A DNA stretch of 64,000 nucleotides from Pseudodesulfovibrio indicus. Lineage in GTDB: Bacteria > Desulfobacterota > Desulfovibrionia > Desulfovibrionales > Desulfovibrionaceae. The notes beneath the pieces were generated by a model. It was given only the letters and a program-made list of their open reading frames with translations. It made no database searches and had not been told where the DNA came from. Where the stretch lies: NCBI RefSeq assembly GCF_001563225.1, contig NZ_CP014206.1, positions 2,841,001 through 2,905,000 of the forward strand, written 5' to 3'. How positions within the stretch are numbered: position 1 is the stretch's first letter; every line of letters starts with the position of its first letter. Below are positions 21,320-32,947 of the stretch, in pieces. A program made the translations under genes and the position numbers.

Positions 21320-21403
21320 GTACGCTCAACCATGGGCTTGAGATAGCCCGGCAAAACAAGTAAAGATCAAGAAAAGACCGCAACCGCGACCCGGAGTAAG
21401 CCA

Positions 21404-21859
21404 ATGGAAATCGCCATCAACGCCCCTGCTTCCCCGCTGCCCTGTGAACGCGCCTTTTCCCTGTCCATGGTCATCAGGAGCTTCAAGGGCAGGCGCGACG
21501 TGGACGTTCACCTCTTCCGCTCCCGCTGGACCCCGGACGAAGAGGCGGACACGGATTTCGCCGCCCTGGTCCGGTCCGGTTCGGGCAGCCGCTCGGTGAT
21601 CCTGGAATCCTTTACGGCGGCGGAACGCGACCTCATCGTCAATTACCTGAAAGAGCAGTATTCCACAAGGCTTACGGCCATCGCCTCCAACCCGCTCTCC
21701 TTCCCGGTTCCCGAGGGTCTGGCCGGGTTCACCGAGATCCAGCCGGGCAAGGACGCGGGCTTCATCGAGTTCGAGAAAATCCCGAGCTATCCCCTTGAGT
21801 TCCCGCTCATGGGCTACTATGACCTGAGCCTGCACCCGCCCCTGACGGACGAGGAATAG
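21404..21859 (+). CDS. Conserved-looking hypothetical protein
   Basis: A 151-residue soluble protein without signal peptide or membrane segment and no motif I recognise. It begins with a beta-rich stretch (RAFSLSMVIRSFKG) and ends in an acidic tail (HPPLTDEE). GGAG lies about 9 bases before the ATG. It is divergent from uvrB and convergent with aat, whose stop is 4 bp away. Codon use and GC look like the neighbouring genes, so it is likely real. Confidence 0.65.
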   Translation: MEIAINAPASPLPCERAFSLSMVIRSFKGRRDVDVHLFRSRWTPDEEADTDFAALVRSGSGSRSVILESFTAAERDLIVNYLKEQYSTRLTAIASNPLSFPVPEGLAGFTEIQPGKDAGFIEFEKIPSYPLEFPLMGYYDLSLHPPLTDEE

Positions 21860-21863
21860 CCGC

Positions 21864-22556
21864 TCACGGCTGGCCGTCGAACCGCCACTTCCCCTCGCGG
21901 GTGGGCGTCTTCATGCCCTCGCGGATCAGGTGCAGGAACCGGAACCGCTGGAACTCCCGCGCCCCGAAGCGCAGGAGGTGCCGCGTGGTCTGCTGGCAGT
22001 CGATGAGGGTGAATCCCCACTTGCGGACCTGTTCCACGAACACGGCGAACGCCGCCTTGGACGCGTCCGGCACGTGGTAGAACATGGACTCCCCATAGAA
22101 GATCGAGCCAAGGGACACGCCGTACAACCCGCCCACCAGGTCCCCGTCCCGCCACGCCTCCACGCTGTGCGCGTAGCCCAGCCGGTGCAGCAGGATGTAC
22201 GCCTGGATCATGTCGTCCACGATCCAGGTGCCCTCCTGCTCCGGCCGGGGGCAGAAGGCGCAGCGCCGGATGACCGCCTCGAACCGGGTGTCCATGGTGA
22301 AGGAGAAGGTCCCCTTGTTCAGCACCCGGCGCAGGCTGCGCGGCACGTGCAGCTCCTCCGGGACCAGCGCCAGCCGGGGATTGGTGGACCACCACAGGAT
22401 CGGTGAGTTCTCGGCGTACCAGGGAAAGATGCCGTTCGAATAGGCCGTGAGCAGCCGCTCGGGGCAGAGGTCGCCGCCCACGGCGAGCAGCCCGTCGGGA
22501 TCGGCTTCTTCCGGGTCGGGAAAGACGGGCTCTTCGAACAGGCGGTAGATGGTCAT
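21864..22556 (-). CDS. aat: Leucyl/phenylalanyl-tRNA--protein transferase
   Basis: Aat adds Leu or Phe from aminoacyl-tRNA to proteins with N-terminal Arg or Lys, marking them for ClpS-ClpAP. The 230-residue protein has the family start FPDPEEADPDGLLAVGGDL, the FPWYAENSPILWWSTNPR block, and the SIFYGESMF and LIDCQQTTRHL motifs. It follows clpA on the same strand by 45 bp, so the modifying enzyme, adaptor and protease ATPase are in one transcription unit. Confidence 0.95.
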   Translation of the reverse strand: MTIYRLFEEPVFPDPEEADPDGLLAVGGDLCPERLLTAYSNGIFPWYAENSPILWWSTNPRLALVPEELHVPRSLRRVLNKGTFSFTMDTRFEAVIRRCAFCPRPEQEGTWIVDDMIQAYILLHRLGYAHSVEAWRDGDLVGGLYGVSLGSIFYGESMFYHVPDASKAAFAVFVEQVRKWGFTLIDCQQTTRHLLRFGAREFQRFRFLHLIREGMKTPTREGKWRFDGQP

Positions 22557-22601
22557 GGGGGATACGGCGAAGGGGCGGCCGGGCCGCCCCTTCGATGATG
22601 G

Positions 22602-24923
<2,322 letters not shown>

Positions 24924-24926
24924 AAT

Positions 24927-25241
24927 CTATTCACCTTCCATGCTGCACTTCAGCGGAAAGCCCGCGCTCTTCGCCAGCTTGTGCACCAGGTCTACCTTTG
25001 TCTCGGCCACTTCAGCGGTGTAGGTGCCGCACACTCCGTACCCCTGGTTGTGCACGGAGAGCATGATGGCCGTGGCCTGCGCTTCCGACTTGTGGAAGAC
25101 GCGAACCAGTATCTCGACCACGAAGTCCATGGTCGTATAATCGTCATTATGCAGCAGGACCTTATACTTTTTCGGTTCCTTGACTTCGCGTTCGTCGCGG
25201 AGCTGGAAGTCGGTCCGGTCGCCGGTAACAGGGTCGCTCAT
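24927..25241 (-). CDS. clpS: ATP-dependent Clp protease adaptor ClpS
   Basis: ClpS recognises N-degron residues (Leu, Phe, Tyr, Trp) and delivers proteins to ClpA. The 104-residue protein shows the family core YKVLLHNDDYTTMDFVVE, with the Asn-Asp-Asp binding pocket, and the H in MLSVHNQGYGV. The ATG at 25241 was chosen over an upstream ATG at 25325 because it gives the normal length. Confidence 0.94.
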   Translation of the reverse strand: MSDPVTGDRTDFQLRDEREVKEPKKYKVLLHNDDYTTMDFVVEILVRVFHKSEAQATAIMLSVHNQGYGVCGTYTAEVAETKVDLVHKLAKSAGFPLKCSMEGE

Positions 25242-25321
25242 ATCAGTTGGACTCCACCAATCCTTTGTATTTCCTAGCTCCCAATATAAATTCCTTTTAC
25301 CCGCCTGTCGAGGGCCGCAGG

Positions 25322-25924
25322 TCAAAGTTTCTCAAGTTGGGCCGCGAGGGAATCCCGCCGGACGGGCTCGAACACGAAATTCTCGTCAGCCTCCAGCCCC
25401 TTCTCCAACCGATACCGGAGGTTGAGGCCGTGGTAGGTCGCCTTGGTGGTCAGGTTCGGGTCCAATCCCAAGGCTTCGGCGCAGGCCATGACGTCCGGCT
25501 CCGCGCCCTCGATCTCCACGAAATCCCCGAAGGGCAACCGGTCCAGGCAGACAGTACACCCCATGTGGTGCCACTTCTCGCGGAACTTCTCGTAGCGGAA
25601 GGCCGGGACGAACCCCAGGGCCGCAAGGGCGGCGGCCATGGCCTCGGCGTCTCCCACCGTGGTCTCGATCTCCTCGAACACCTTGAGCGCGGACGGCACG
25701 GGGTTCTCGGGCGGGCGCTTGACCGTGAGCACGGCCTCGCCCCGCTTCTCCCGGAGTCTGAGCAGCACGCCCTTCTCCTTCAGGGAGCGGTCCGGGCGGT
25801 CGAAGACGGTGTTGGCCTCGAAATAGGGTCCGGTTCCCTGTGCGCCGAGCCCGCGCAGCCGGTCCCCAAGGGCATCGAGGTCGCCGTCCAGGAATTTCAA
25901 TTCGCACTCCAGCGTCATTGGCAT
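25322..25924 (-). CDS. CYTH domain protein (class IV adenylate cyclase / triphosphatase fold)
   Basis: A 200-residue triphosphate-tunnel protein. The defining ExExK motif is ECELK at 6-10, and alternating charged strands follow: GVLLRLREKRG, AVLTVKRPP, FRYEKFREKW, VCLDRLPFGDFVEIEG. Members are adenylate cyclases of class IV, thiamine triphosphatases or inorganic triphosphatases; sequence alone does not separate these. The class IV cyclase group (CyaB-like) looks closest from the length and from DRLPFGDFVEIEG. It is divergent from crcB with 40 bp between. Confidence 0.82.
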   Translation of the reverse strand: MPMTLECELKFLDGDLDALGDRLRGLGAQGTGPYFEANTVFDRPDRSLKEKGVLLRLREKRGEAVLTVKRPPENPVPSALKVFEEIETTVGDAEAMAAALAALGFVPAFRYEKFREKWHHMGCTVCLDRLPFGDFVEIEGAEPDVMACAEALGLDPNLTTKATYHGLNLRYRLEKGLEADENFVFEPVRRDSLAAQLEKL

Positions 25925-25964
25925 TCTCCTCTTGTATTGCTATACCGGGTGCAAGGATAACGAA

Positions 25965-26342
25965 ATGCTGACCAAAATTCTCTATCTTTCTCTGGGCGGG
26001 GCCGCCGGGACCCTTTCGCGCTACTGGCTGTCCGGCGTGGCCCAGCGTCTGGCCGGAGGTTCGTTCCCGGCCGGGACCTTTGCGGTGAACATGGCCGGTT
26101 GCCTGCTCTTCGGCGCGGTCTGGGGATTCTTCGAGAACCGGCTGCTGCCCGGCAGCGGGGTCCGGCTCCTGGTCCTGACCGGTTTCATGGGCGCGTTCAC
26201 CACCTTCTCGACCTACATGTTCGAGACCGCGTCCCTGGTCAAGTTCGGCCAGATCGCCATGGCCATGGCCAACGTGGTCGGCCAGTCCGTGGCCGGGCTG
26301 ATCCTGGTCCTGGCGGGCATCGCCCTGGGCCGCCTCCTGTAA
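25965..26342 (+). CDS. crcB: Fluoride efflux channel CrcB/Fluc
   Basis: A 125-residue, four-helix protein forming the dual-topology fluoride channel. Family motifs are present: GGAAGTLSRYW at the start, the helix break GTFAVNMAGCLLFG (central Asn), and TGFMGAFTTFSTYMFE with the Phe/Thr box. ATG at 25965 has AAGGATAA upstream and follows the normal family start. No fluoride riboswitch fits in the 40 bp before it. The DUF190 gene 22 bp downstream is a frequent partner. Confidence 0.93.
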   Translation: MLTKILYLSLGGAAGTLSRYWLSGVAQRLAGGSFPAGTFAVNMAGCLLFGAVWGFFENRLLPGSGVRLLVLTGFMGAFTTFSTYMFETASLVKFGQIAMAMANVVGQSVAGLILVLAGIALGRLL

Positions 26343-26364
26343 CCCTCCACTCCGGGAGTTCGTC

Positions 26365-26697
26365 ATGAAATTGCTCGAAAAGGCCGAACGGATCAGGATA
26401 TACATCGGCGAGGACGACAAGCTGGACGGTCAATCGCTGGCCGAAGCCGTGGTGCGCGAGGCGCGCTCCATGGGGCTGGCCGGGGCCACGGTGTTTCGCG
26501 GCCTGATGGGCTTCGGAGCCAACAGCCTGATCCACACCAGCAAAATCCTGCGCCTGTCCGAAGACCTGCCCGTGGTGGTCGAGATCATAGACCATCCCGA
26601 CAGGCTCGAGCCGCTCCTCGACAAGCTCGACGCCATGCTCAAGGAAGGCATGGTCACCCGCGAACCGGTGGACGTCATCGCCTACCGCCACAGCTGA
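26365..26697 (+). CDS. DUF190 (PII-like) domain protein
   Basis: A 110-residue small alpha/beta protein with the DUF190 pattern: a first strand RIRIYIGEDDK, the GLAGATVFRGLMGFG turn, and DLPVVVEIIDHP. Structures of the family resemble PII signalling proteins. It often neighbours crcB, as here, suggesting regulation of or cooperation with fluoride export, though this is untested. It ends at a terminator. Confidence 0.85.
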   Translation: MKLLEKAERIRIYIGEDDKLDGQSLAEAVVREARSMGLAGATVFRGLMGFGANSLIHTSKILRLSEDLPVVVEIIDHPDRLEPLLDKLDAMLKEGMVTREPVDVIAYRHS

Positions 26698-26739
26698 AAA
26701 AAGCGTCCCGGCGACAACTCGCCGGGACGCTTCGTTTTT
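26697..26739. terminator. Bidirectional terminator between DUF190 and cheB
   Basis: AAGCGTCCCGGCGA (26701-26714) pairs with TCGCCGGGACGCTT (26719-26732) around CAAC, with A and T tracts outside. It serves the plus-strand crcB unit and the minus-strand cheB, which stops at 26756. Confidence 0.9.
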
Positions 26740-26755
26740 CCGATTCGAAAACCGT

Positions 26756-27820
26756 CTAGCCGCAGGCACGGACGATCTCGGCCGCGATTTTTTCCAGTGA
26801 CAGGACCTTGTCCACTCCGCCGAGCTTGATGGCCTCCTGGGGCATGCCGAAGACCACGCAGCTGGCCTCGTCCTGGGCGATGGTGTACGCCCCGGCCTCC
26901 TTCAGCTCCTTCATGCCCTTGGCCCCGTCGTCACCCATGCCGGTCATGATCGCGGCCACCACGTTGGACCCGCCGTAGCGCGCGCCGGAACGGAACAGGA
27001 CGTCCACGGACGGGCGGTGGCGCGAGACCAGCGGCCCCTCCTTGACCTCGACAAAGTACCTCGCGCCGCTGCGCTTGAGGAGCATGTGCTTGTCGCCGGG
27101 GGCGATCAGGGCCAGCCCGCGCATCATGGCGTCGCCGTCCGCGGCCTCCTTGACGTTGATCCGGCAGAGGCCATTCAGCCGGTTGGCGAACGCGGCCGTG
27201 AAATGCTCGGGCATGTGCTGCACGATGGCGATGGGCGGGCAATTCGCGGGCTGGGCCTCCAGGAAGACACGGAGCGCCTCCGTGCCGCCGGTCGAGGCAC
27301 CGACAAGGCAGATCTTTTCAGTCGGCGAAACGGGCATTGGTTTTCCTTTGGGAATCATCACGTCGGCGTCGAGTTTGGGCTTGATTTCAACAGGAGCGGC
27401 CACCCGAAGGGGCTTCTTTCCGGCCATGGCCGCAGCCTTGACCTTGTCGATGAGTCGAATCTTGGACTCTTCCAGAAATTTCTTGGTGCCGATCTTGGGC
27501 TTGGTGATGATCTCAACCGCTCCGTATTCAAGCGCCTTGAGGGCCGTGGTGGTCCCCTTCTCGGCCACGGAGGAGCAGATGACCACCGGAATGGGCCGCT
27601 GCTGCATGATCTTGCGCAGAAAGGTCAGGCCGTCCATGCGCGGCATCTCGATGTCCAGGGTGATGACGTCCGGGACTTCCTTCTTGAGACGTTCGGCGGC
27701 TACATACGGGTCCACGGCGGTACCCATGACCTCGATCTGGGGGTCGGACGACAGGATTTCCTCCAACGTCTGCCGGACCACGGCCGAATCATCCACGATT
27801 AGGACTCTGATCTTTCGCAT
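26756..27820 (-). CDS. cheB: Chemotaxis protein-glutamate methylesterase CheB
   Basis: CheB removes methyl groups from receptor glutamates once phosphorylated by CheA. The 354-residue protein has a receiver domain with phospho-acceptor D56 in [14 protein letters not shown] linker leads to the esterase domain with catalytic Ser176 in GASTGGTEA, His202 in QHMPEHF and the Asp region [11 protein letters not shown]. It follows cheA by 18 bp. No cheR or cheW is present in the window. Confidence 0.96.
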   Translation of the reverse strand: MRKIRVLIVDDSAVVRQTLEEILSSDPQIEVMGTAVDPYVAAERLKKEVPDVITLDIEMPRMDGLTFLRKIMQQRPIPVVICSSVAEKGTTTALKALEYGAVEIITKPKIGTKKFLEESKIRLIDKVKAAAMAGKKPLRVAAPVEIKPKLDADVMIPKGKPMPVSPTEKICLVGASTGGTEALRVFLEAQPANCPPIAIVQHMPEHFTAAFANRLNGLCRINVKEAADGDAMMRGLALIAPGDKHMLLKRSGARYFVEVKEGPLVSRHRPSVDVLFRSGARYGGSNVVAAIMTGMGDDGAKGMKELKEAGAYTIAQDEASCVVFGMPQEAIKLGGVDKVLSLEKIAAEIVRACG

Positions 27821-27838
27821 TGCAACCTCGCGGGAAAA

Positions 27839-30031
27839 CTACTTGGATTCAGCTATAACACGCCGGACCAGGCTGGGCACGTCCAGGATCAGGGCGATGG
27901 ACCCGTCTCCCTTGATGGTCGCGCCGGAGATGCCCTCCACGTCCTTGTAGACGCGGCCCAGGCTCTTGATGACGGTCTGATGTTCACCGATAACGGTATC
28001 GACCACGATACCCACACGGCTGCCCTCGACGCCCGTGATGACGATCTGTTCTATGGGCGGGTTATCACCCTCCACGTTGAACCATTCGCGGATATGGATG
28101 TAGGGCACGATCTCGCCCCTGAGATGGAGTATGCGCTGTTCGGTTCCGGACTCCTCCACGTCGCTGCGCGCCAGCTCGACGCACTCCTCGACCAGGGAAA
28201 GCGGGATGACGTAGTACTCGTTCTCCACCCGCACCTGCAAACCGTCGATGATGGCCAGTGTCAGCGGCAGCCGGATGGTGATGGTCGTGCCCGCACCCGG
28301 CTTGGAGTCGATGTCGATGGTCCCGCGCAGGGAGTCGATGGCCCGCTTGACCACGTCCATGCCCACGCCGCGTCCGGACACGCTGGTCACGGCCTTGGCC
28401 GTGGAGAATCCCGGCTCGAAGATGAGCTTGAGCAGCTCCTTGTCGGTCATCTCGGCGTCCTTGGTGATCAGGCCGCGCTCGACCCCCTTCTCGCGGATCA
28501 TCTCGCTGGACATGCCCCGGCCGTCGTCGGTGATGCGGATGAGCACCTCGCCGCCGGAATGCTCGGCCGAGAGCATGATGTTGCCCTGAGCGGGCTTGCC
28601 CTGAGCCGTCCGCTCCTCGGGCTTCTCGATGCCGTGGTCGATGGAGTTGCGCAGCAGGTGGACCAGGGGGTCTCCCAGCCGCTCGATGACCGTCTTGTCC
28701 AGCTCGGTCTCTGCACCGCTGGTGGACAGGGAGATCTGCTTGCCGAGGTCGGCGGAAAGGTCGCGGACCAGGCGGCGGAACTTGCTGAAGGAGGTGCCGA
28801 TGGGCAGCATGCGGATGCCCAGCGTGGAATCCCGAAGCTCGTCCGAGAGCCGTTCCAGCTCCTCGGCCAGCAGGGTCAGGGCCGCGTCGTGGCGCTCGCT
28901 GACCACCTGGGTGATCTGGGCCTGGACAATGACCAGCTCGCCCACCAGGTCCACGAGGTAGTCGAGCTTGTCCGCTGCCACGCGGATGCTGGTCAGGGCC
29001 TCCTGGCGCTTCTTGTGGACCTCCTGCTCCTTGACCTCTGCCTGGCGGCGGACGGCGCTGGAGACGCGTTCCTGGGCCACCTTGCCCGAATCGGCCAGGA
29101 TCTGGCCCAGGGGCTTGTTCGCCCCGCTCTTCTGGGCGGACAGGGCCTCCTCCACGTCGTCCACGGTCAGGTCGCCGCTCTGCACGAGCAGCTCGCCGAT
29201 CTTGGGCACATTCGCGCCCTCTTCGTCGCCGGAATAGGTGGTCACCACGGGCCGGGCCGCCGGCTTGGCCGGTTCGGGCGCAGGCTCGGGCTCGGGCTTC
29301 TTGGCGGGGGCCGGTTCGCCGATCTCCTTGACCTCGATCTTGAGATTGGCGTCCAGAAAGAAAAAGACGTCCAGCACGCTGTCCCGGACGGCGTCGGTCT
29401 CCAGGGTGAGATCCCAGCCGTGTCCCGTCTCGCGGTGGCCGGACACGACGCGCAGGTCGCCCAGCCGCTCCAGCTCTTCGAAAAACGTCTCCACGCCATC
29501 GATGTCCAGATCCCCGCCCAGGGGTCTGAGCGTGATGGCGTAACTGCGCATGGGCGCGGCCTCGGCATCGTCCTCTTCGGCCTCGTCCAGGCCGTCTTCA
29601 ACCTCGACGGGAGGTTCGTCCGCCGTCTCCTCGCCCGCCCCGGCATCGCTCCCGGTGACGAACTCGCGCAGCCCGGCGAGAATGTCCTCCATGCCCTCGG
29701 AATCCACCGGCTCGTCGTCCCCGGCCTCAAGCATGGCGCGAATCTGGTCGCGGGAGCGCAGGGCCAGGCTGCACAGCAGGGGCGAGGCCTCGACATCACC
29801 GTTGCGGACCATGTCGAAAACGGTCTCCACCTCGTGGGTGAAGCCCGCGATGGCCTCGAAGCCGAACATGGAGCCGGAACCTTTGATGGTATGGAGCGCA
29901 CGGAAGATCTGATTGACCAGGTCCATGTCGTTGGGCGCTTCCTCGAGTTCGAGCAGGGCCCCCTCCAGCTCGATCAGGAGATCATACGCTTCCTCTTTGA
30001 ATATTTGCCTGTTCAGATCGTCTGCAGACAT
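27839..30031 (-). CDS. cheA: Chemotaxis histidine kinase CheA with an MshEN-like insert
   Basis: A 730-residue kinase with an Hpt (P1) domain and phospho-acceptor H47 in ALHTIKGSG. A P2-like region (about 160-237) and a Pro/Glu linker follow. Residues 277-330 form a two-repeat module (KIGELLVQSGDLTVDDVEEA, then PLGQILADSGKVAQERV) that looks like an MshEN/GSPII_E_N-type domain. Then come the dimerisation P3 helices (from about 340), the HATPase domain with LVHLLRNSIDHGIE and GRGVGMDVV, and a C-terminal CheW-like domain. GAGGAGAA precedes the ATG. The H-NOX receptor gene lies 136 bp upstream and cheB downstream. Confidence 0.95.
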   Translation of the reverse strand: MSADDLNRQIFKEEAYDLLIELEGALLELEEAPNDMDLVNQIFRALHTIKGSGSMFGFEAIAGFTHEVETVFDMVRNGDVEASPLLCSLALRSRDQIRAMLEAGDDEPVDSEGMEDILAGLREFVTGSDAGAGEETADEPPVEVEDGLDEAEEDDAEAAPMRSYAITLRPLGGDLDIDGVETFFEELERLGDLRVVSGHRETGHGWDLTLETDAVRDSVLDVFFFLDANLKIEVKEIGEPAPAKKPEPEPAPEPAKPAARPVVTTYSGDEEGANVPKIGELLVQSGDLTVDDVEEALSAQKSGANKPLGQILADSGKVAQERVSSAVRRQAEVKEQEVHKKRQEALTSIRVAADKLDYLVDLVGELVIVQAQITQVVSERHDAALTLLAEELERLSDELRDSTLGIRMLPIGTSFSKFRRLVRDLSADLGKQISLSTSGAETELDKTVIERLGDPLVHLLRNSIDHGIEKPEERTAQGKPAQGNIMLSAEHSGGEVLIRITDDGRGMSSEMIREKGVERGLITKDAEMTDKELLKLIFEPGFSTAKAVTSVSGRGVGMDVVKRAIDSLRGTIDIDSKPGAGTTITIRLPLTLAIIDGLQVRVENEYYVIPLSLVEECVELARSDVEESGTEQRILHLRGEIVPYIHIREWFNVEGDNPPIEQIVITGVEGSRVGIVVDTVIGEHQTVIKSLGRVYKDVEGISGATIKGDGSIALILDVPSLVRRVIAESK

Positions 30032-30167
30032 TCGGGCATTCTCCTCGTCAAGTCAGGTCCAATTTCGTTTCCAGGACGAACGGTCACGGCCTCTCCTGCC
30101 GCATCAAATCCATATCACCCCGAAAAGCGGGATTGGACCATTATATTTTTACCGAAAAAGAGGTCGG

Positions 30168-32246
30168 TTACCGTGGCCCGAGGAACCGGATCTCCGCCCT
30201 GGCGGTCTTGGCGTCGAACGGCTTGACCGCGACCTCCACCTTCTCCTTCTTGAAGTCGGCGGCACCGAGCAGGATGCCCTCGAAATAATCGAACAGCCCC
30301 CTCGCGGAGCGGTAATTCATGAACAGCACGTCGCCCTTGTCCTCATAGGTGAAGTTGGGCGGCTTGATGCCGGGCTGGGCCTTGGTCAGTTGCGCGTGGA
30401 GGTCGTTCATGCGCAGATAGAACTCCTTGAGCGGCTCCTTCTTGAAATAGCCGGGATACAGCTCGTTGAAGCGGACCACGGTGTACTTGCCCAGCCCGAT
30501 GAAGAAGTCGCGCACCGCCATCTTCCTGCGCCCGGCCACGAACTCGGCCATCTGCTTGAGCACCTGGTCCGGATAGCTGTCCGCAGGCAGGAACACCGGG
30601 CTGCCCAGCTCCTCCTGCATGGCCTCGAACAGGTCGGCGTACTGCTTCTTCACGTATTCCTGGGCCAGCTTGGGCAGGACGCCCTTCATCTGCCCATCCG
30701 AGCGCCGGAGGCGGTCCCCGCTCCCCTGCCTGCCCGTGCCGAACTCCTTGGACACGTTGAGCAGGTCCCTGGCCAGCTCGGCCATGTCCCTGGTGGCGCT
30801 GGCGGCCTGCCCGGCCGCCTCGTCCGCGTCCTCGGCGATGGAGGCGATGTCCTCCACGCTGCGCATGATCTCCTCCGCCGCCGAGGACTGCTCCTCGGCC
30901 GCCGTGGCGATCTGGGTCACCCGGCCGACCATGTCGCGGATGTTGTCCATGATCCGCTGCAACGCCTCGCCCGCGCGGTTGGACAGGGCCGTGCTCTCGT
31001 CCACCTTGACCGCCGTGGCCTGCATGGAGGTGGTGGCGTCCTTTGAGCGGGCCTGGATGGAAATGATGGCGCGCTCCACCTCCTTGGTGGCGTCCATGGT
31101 CTTCTCGGCCAGCTTGCGGACCTCGTCCGCGACCACGGCGAAGCCGCGACCGGCATCGCCCGCCCGCGCCGCCTCGATGGCTGCGTTCAGGGCCAGCAGG
31201 TTGGTCTGGTCCGCGATGTCGTTGATGACGTTGATGATCTGGCCGATGGCACCGGCCTGGGAATCCAGTTCGCCGATTTCCTTGCCCAGTTGCCGGGCGG
31301 ACTCGGAGACCTGATTGATGGCCGAAACAGCGTCGCTGACCATGGACACGCCCTCGGCCGCCGAGTCGTTGGCTTCGCCGGCGGCCTCGCTGGTGGCCGT
31401 GGCGTTGCGCGCCACCTCCAGCACCGTGCCGGTCATCTGTTCCATGGCCGTGGCCACGGCGGCGGTCTGGCGGCGCTGCTTCTGCGCGCCCTGGGCCTGG
31501 TCGTCCGCCGAGGCGGAGAGCAGCTCGGTGGCCGAGGCCACGTGCTCGGCCAGGCCGCTGATGCGCTCGCCCGCCTGCTTTATACGCTCGCGCTGTTCCT
31601 CGACCTCCTTCTGCCGGGACCGTTCGTCGGTCAGGTCGGTGAAGGAGCTGACCGCACCGACGACCGCGCCGTCCTTGCCCTTGATCAGATTGATGGACAG
31701 GACCACCGGTATGGAGCGACCGTCCCACAGGTGAAGGTCCAGGGTGTCGGCAAAGGGTTTGCCGGAGGAAATGGTCTTCTCGGTGACCGACACGGAATCG
31801 CGGTCGTAGAGGGCCTGGCTCACGGTCCGGCCCACCACCTGCTCTTCCCCTTTACGGATCATCTTGAGCATGGAGCTGGTGACCAGAAGAATCTTGCCGG
31901 ACTTGTCGCAGACCAGGCTGGGGCTGCCCAGCCCCTTGAACGCCTCCTCGAAGAAACCGGCTCGCGCGCGCTGGTCGGCCAGCCCCTCCTGCAGGACGCC
32001 GAAAGCCCCTCCGGCCAGCTCCCCAACCCCTTCGGGCAGGGAGTCGCCCCTGGACAGGGCCTGCATGGCGGCCCGTTCGCGCTGCCGCTCCCGTTCGCCC
32101 GCCGCGCCCAGGGCCAGACAGAGGAACACAACGGCCGCAGCGGCCACCCCGTAGGGGAGCCACCCGCCGAAGTAGGTCGCGGCCGCGAACAATGCGCACG
32201 CAACAATACCGGAAAGAACCCATTTTCCCATTGCACCTGAATGCAT
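30168..32246 (-). CDS. Chemoreceptor (MCP) with PAS domain and C-terminal H-NOX heme sensor domain
   Basis: A 692-residue transducer. Two N-terminal membrane helices (about 7-45) have almost no periplasmic loop. A PAS domain (about 85-205, [20 protein letters not shown]) leads to an MCP signalling domain with the tip [18 protein letters not shown]. The last 173 residues (520-692) are an H-NOX (heme NO/O2-binding) domain: it starts [13 protein letters not shown], has the proximal heme ligand H617 in NDLHAQL, and the heme-propionate motif Y645-x-S647-x-R649. Tyr654 occupies the place of the distal Tyr140 of the O2-binding Thermoanaerobacter H-NOX. It likely drives aerotaxis or NO responses through the adjacent CheA. 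Confidence 0.93.
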   Translation of the reverse strand: MHSGAMGKWVLSGIVACALFAAATYFGGWLPYGVAAAAVVFLCLALGAAGERERQRERAAMQALSRGDSLPEGVGELAGGAFGVLQEGLADQRARAGFFEEAFKGLGSPSLVCDKSGKILLVTSSMLKMIRKGEEQVVGRTVSQALYDRDSVSVTEKTISSGKPFADTLDLHLWDGRSIPVVLSINLIKGKDGAVVGAVSSFTDLTDERSRQKEVEEQRERIKQAGERISGLAEHVASATELLSASADDQAQGAQKQRRQTAAVATAMEQMTGTVLEVARNATATSEAAGEANDSAAEGVSMVSDAVSAINQVSESARQLGKEIGELDSQAGAIGQIINVINDIADQTNLLALNAAIEAARAGDAGRGFAVVADEVRKLAEKTMDATKEVERAIISIQARSKDATTSMQATAVKVDESTALSNRAGEALQRIMDNIRDMVGRVTQIATAAEEQSSAAEEIMRSVEDIASIAEDADEAAGQAASATRDMAELARDLLNVSKEFGTGRQGSGDRLRRSDGQMKGVLPKLAQEYVKKQYADLFEAMQEELGSPVFLPADSYPDQVLKQMAEFVAGRRKMAVRDFFIGLGKYTVVRFNELYPGYFKKEPLKEFYLRMNDLHAQLTKAQPGIKPPNFTYEDKGDVLFMNYRSARGLFDYFEGILLGAADFKKEKVEVAVKPFDAKTARAEIRFLGPR

Positions 32247-32404
32247 GTACCAGCTCCCTTTGAGTGTATCCGACGCAGTTGGAAGAATGCTGATTTAACA
32301 CTCTATTGCTACGCGTTCCAGCGATCAAATGCAATTATAGAGAGGGCCTGGCGTTTTGCCCGGCCCCAGTCTCCCGGGAAGAGCCCGGACGGGAACGCCG
32401 GATT

Positions 32405-32944
32405 CTATCCCCTGGACTTGCGAAGCTGGCGGATGGCCCGCCGCGCGCGGTAGCGCCGGATGACGAACAGGGAGAGGAAGTAGGTGACGATGGTGGCCGG
32501 TATGCCGAAGGCCAGGCCGCCCGCGAACATGACCATGAAGACCCGCCAGCCCGCGTGGATGAGCTGGGTCATCTCCAGTTGGGTGGGATCGAAGGAGACG
32601 TCCTTGAACGGAGTTACCGCCTGGCCGACCAAAAAGAGGAAATAATAGAACGGGACCATGGTCGCGGCGTTGGAATAGCAGGTAGCCAGCCATGCGGCCA
32701 GCTTGTTGACGCGCATGACGAAGGCCAGGGCAATGACCACCACGGACTGGAACGGAATGATCGGCAGCGCCCCGATGAACATGCCCAGGGCACAGGCCGC
32801 GGCCAGGTTCTTGGGCGAGGAATTCTGGCGCATGAGGCGCAGGTACCAGTACCGCAACCAGCGCTTGCTGCCCGCCCACCATGCGGCGAACCGGCCGCCC
32901 GACTCCTCCGCGCCGGGCCTGCGGCGTTTCGACGTATCCTTCAA
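32405..32944 (-). CDS. DUF2062 domain-containing membrane protein
   Basis: A 179-residue protein with a basic N-terminus and three or four membrane helices. The family pattern is SPKNLAAACALGMFIGALPI followed by FQSVVVIALAFVMRVNKLAAW. DUF2062 proteins have no established function; some are linked to cell-envelope or polysaccharide genes. It starts 3 bp after the elongation factor G gene. Confidence 0.8.
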   Translation of the reverse strand: MKDTSKRRRPGAEESGGRFAAWWAGSKRWLRYWYLRLMRQNSSPKNLAAACALGMFIGALPIIPFQSVVVIALAFVMRVNKLAAWLATCYSNAATMVPFYYFLFLVGQAVTPFKDVSFDPTQLEMTQLIHAGWRVFMVMFAGGLAFGIPATIVTYFLSLFVIRRYRARRAIRQLRKSRG

Positions 32945-32947
32945 AGT

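Noticed and set aside
22568..22594. 27-bp GC-rich palindrome between clpA and aat as a terminator
   Set aside because: There is no T tract on the minus strand, so it is not listed as a terminator; it may only be an intercistronic hairpin.
25925..25964. Fluoride riboswitch before crcB
   Set aside because: Only 40 bp separate crcB from the divergent CYTH gene and they lack the motif.
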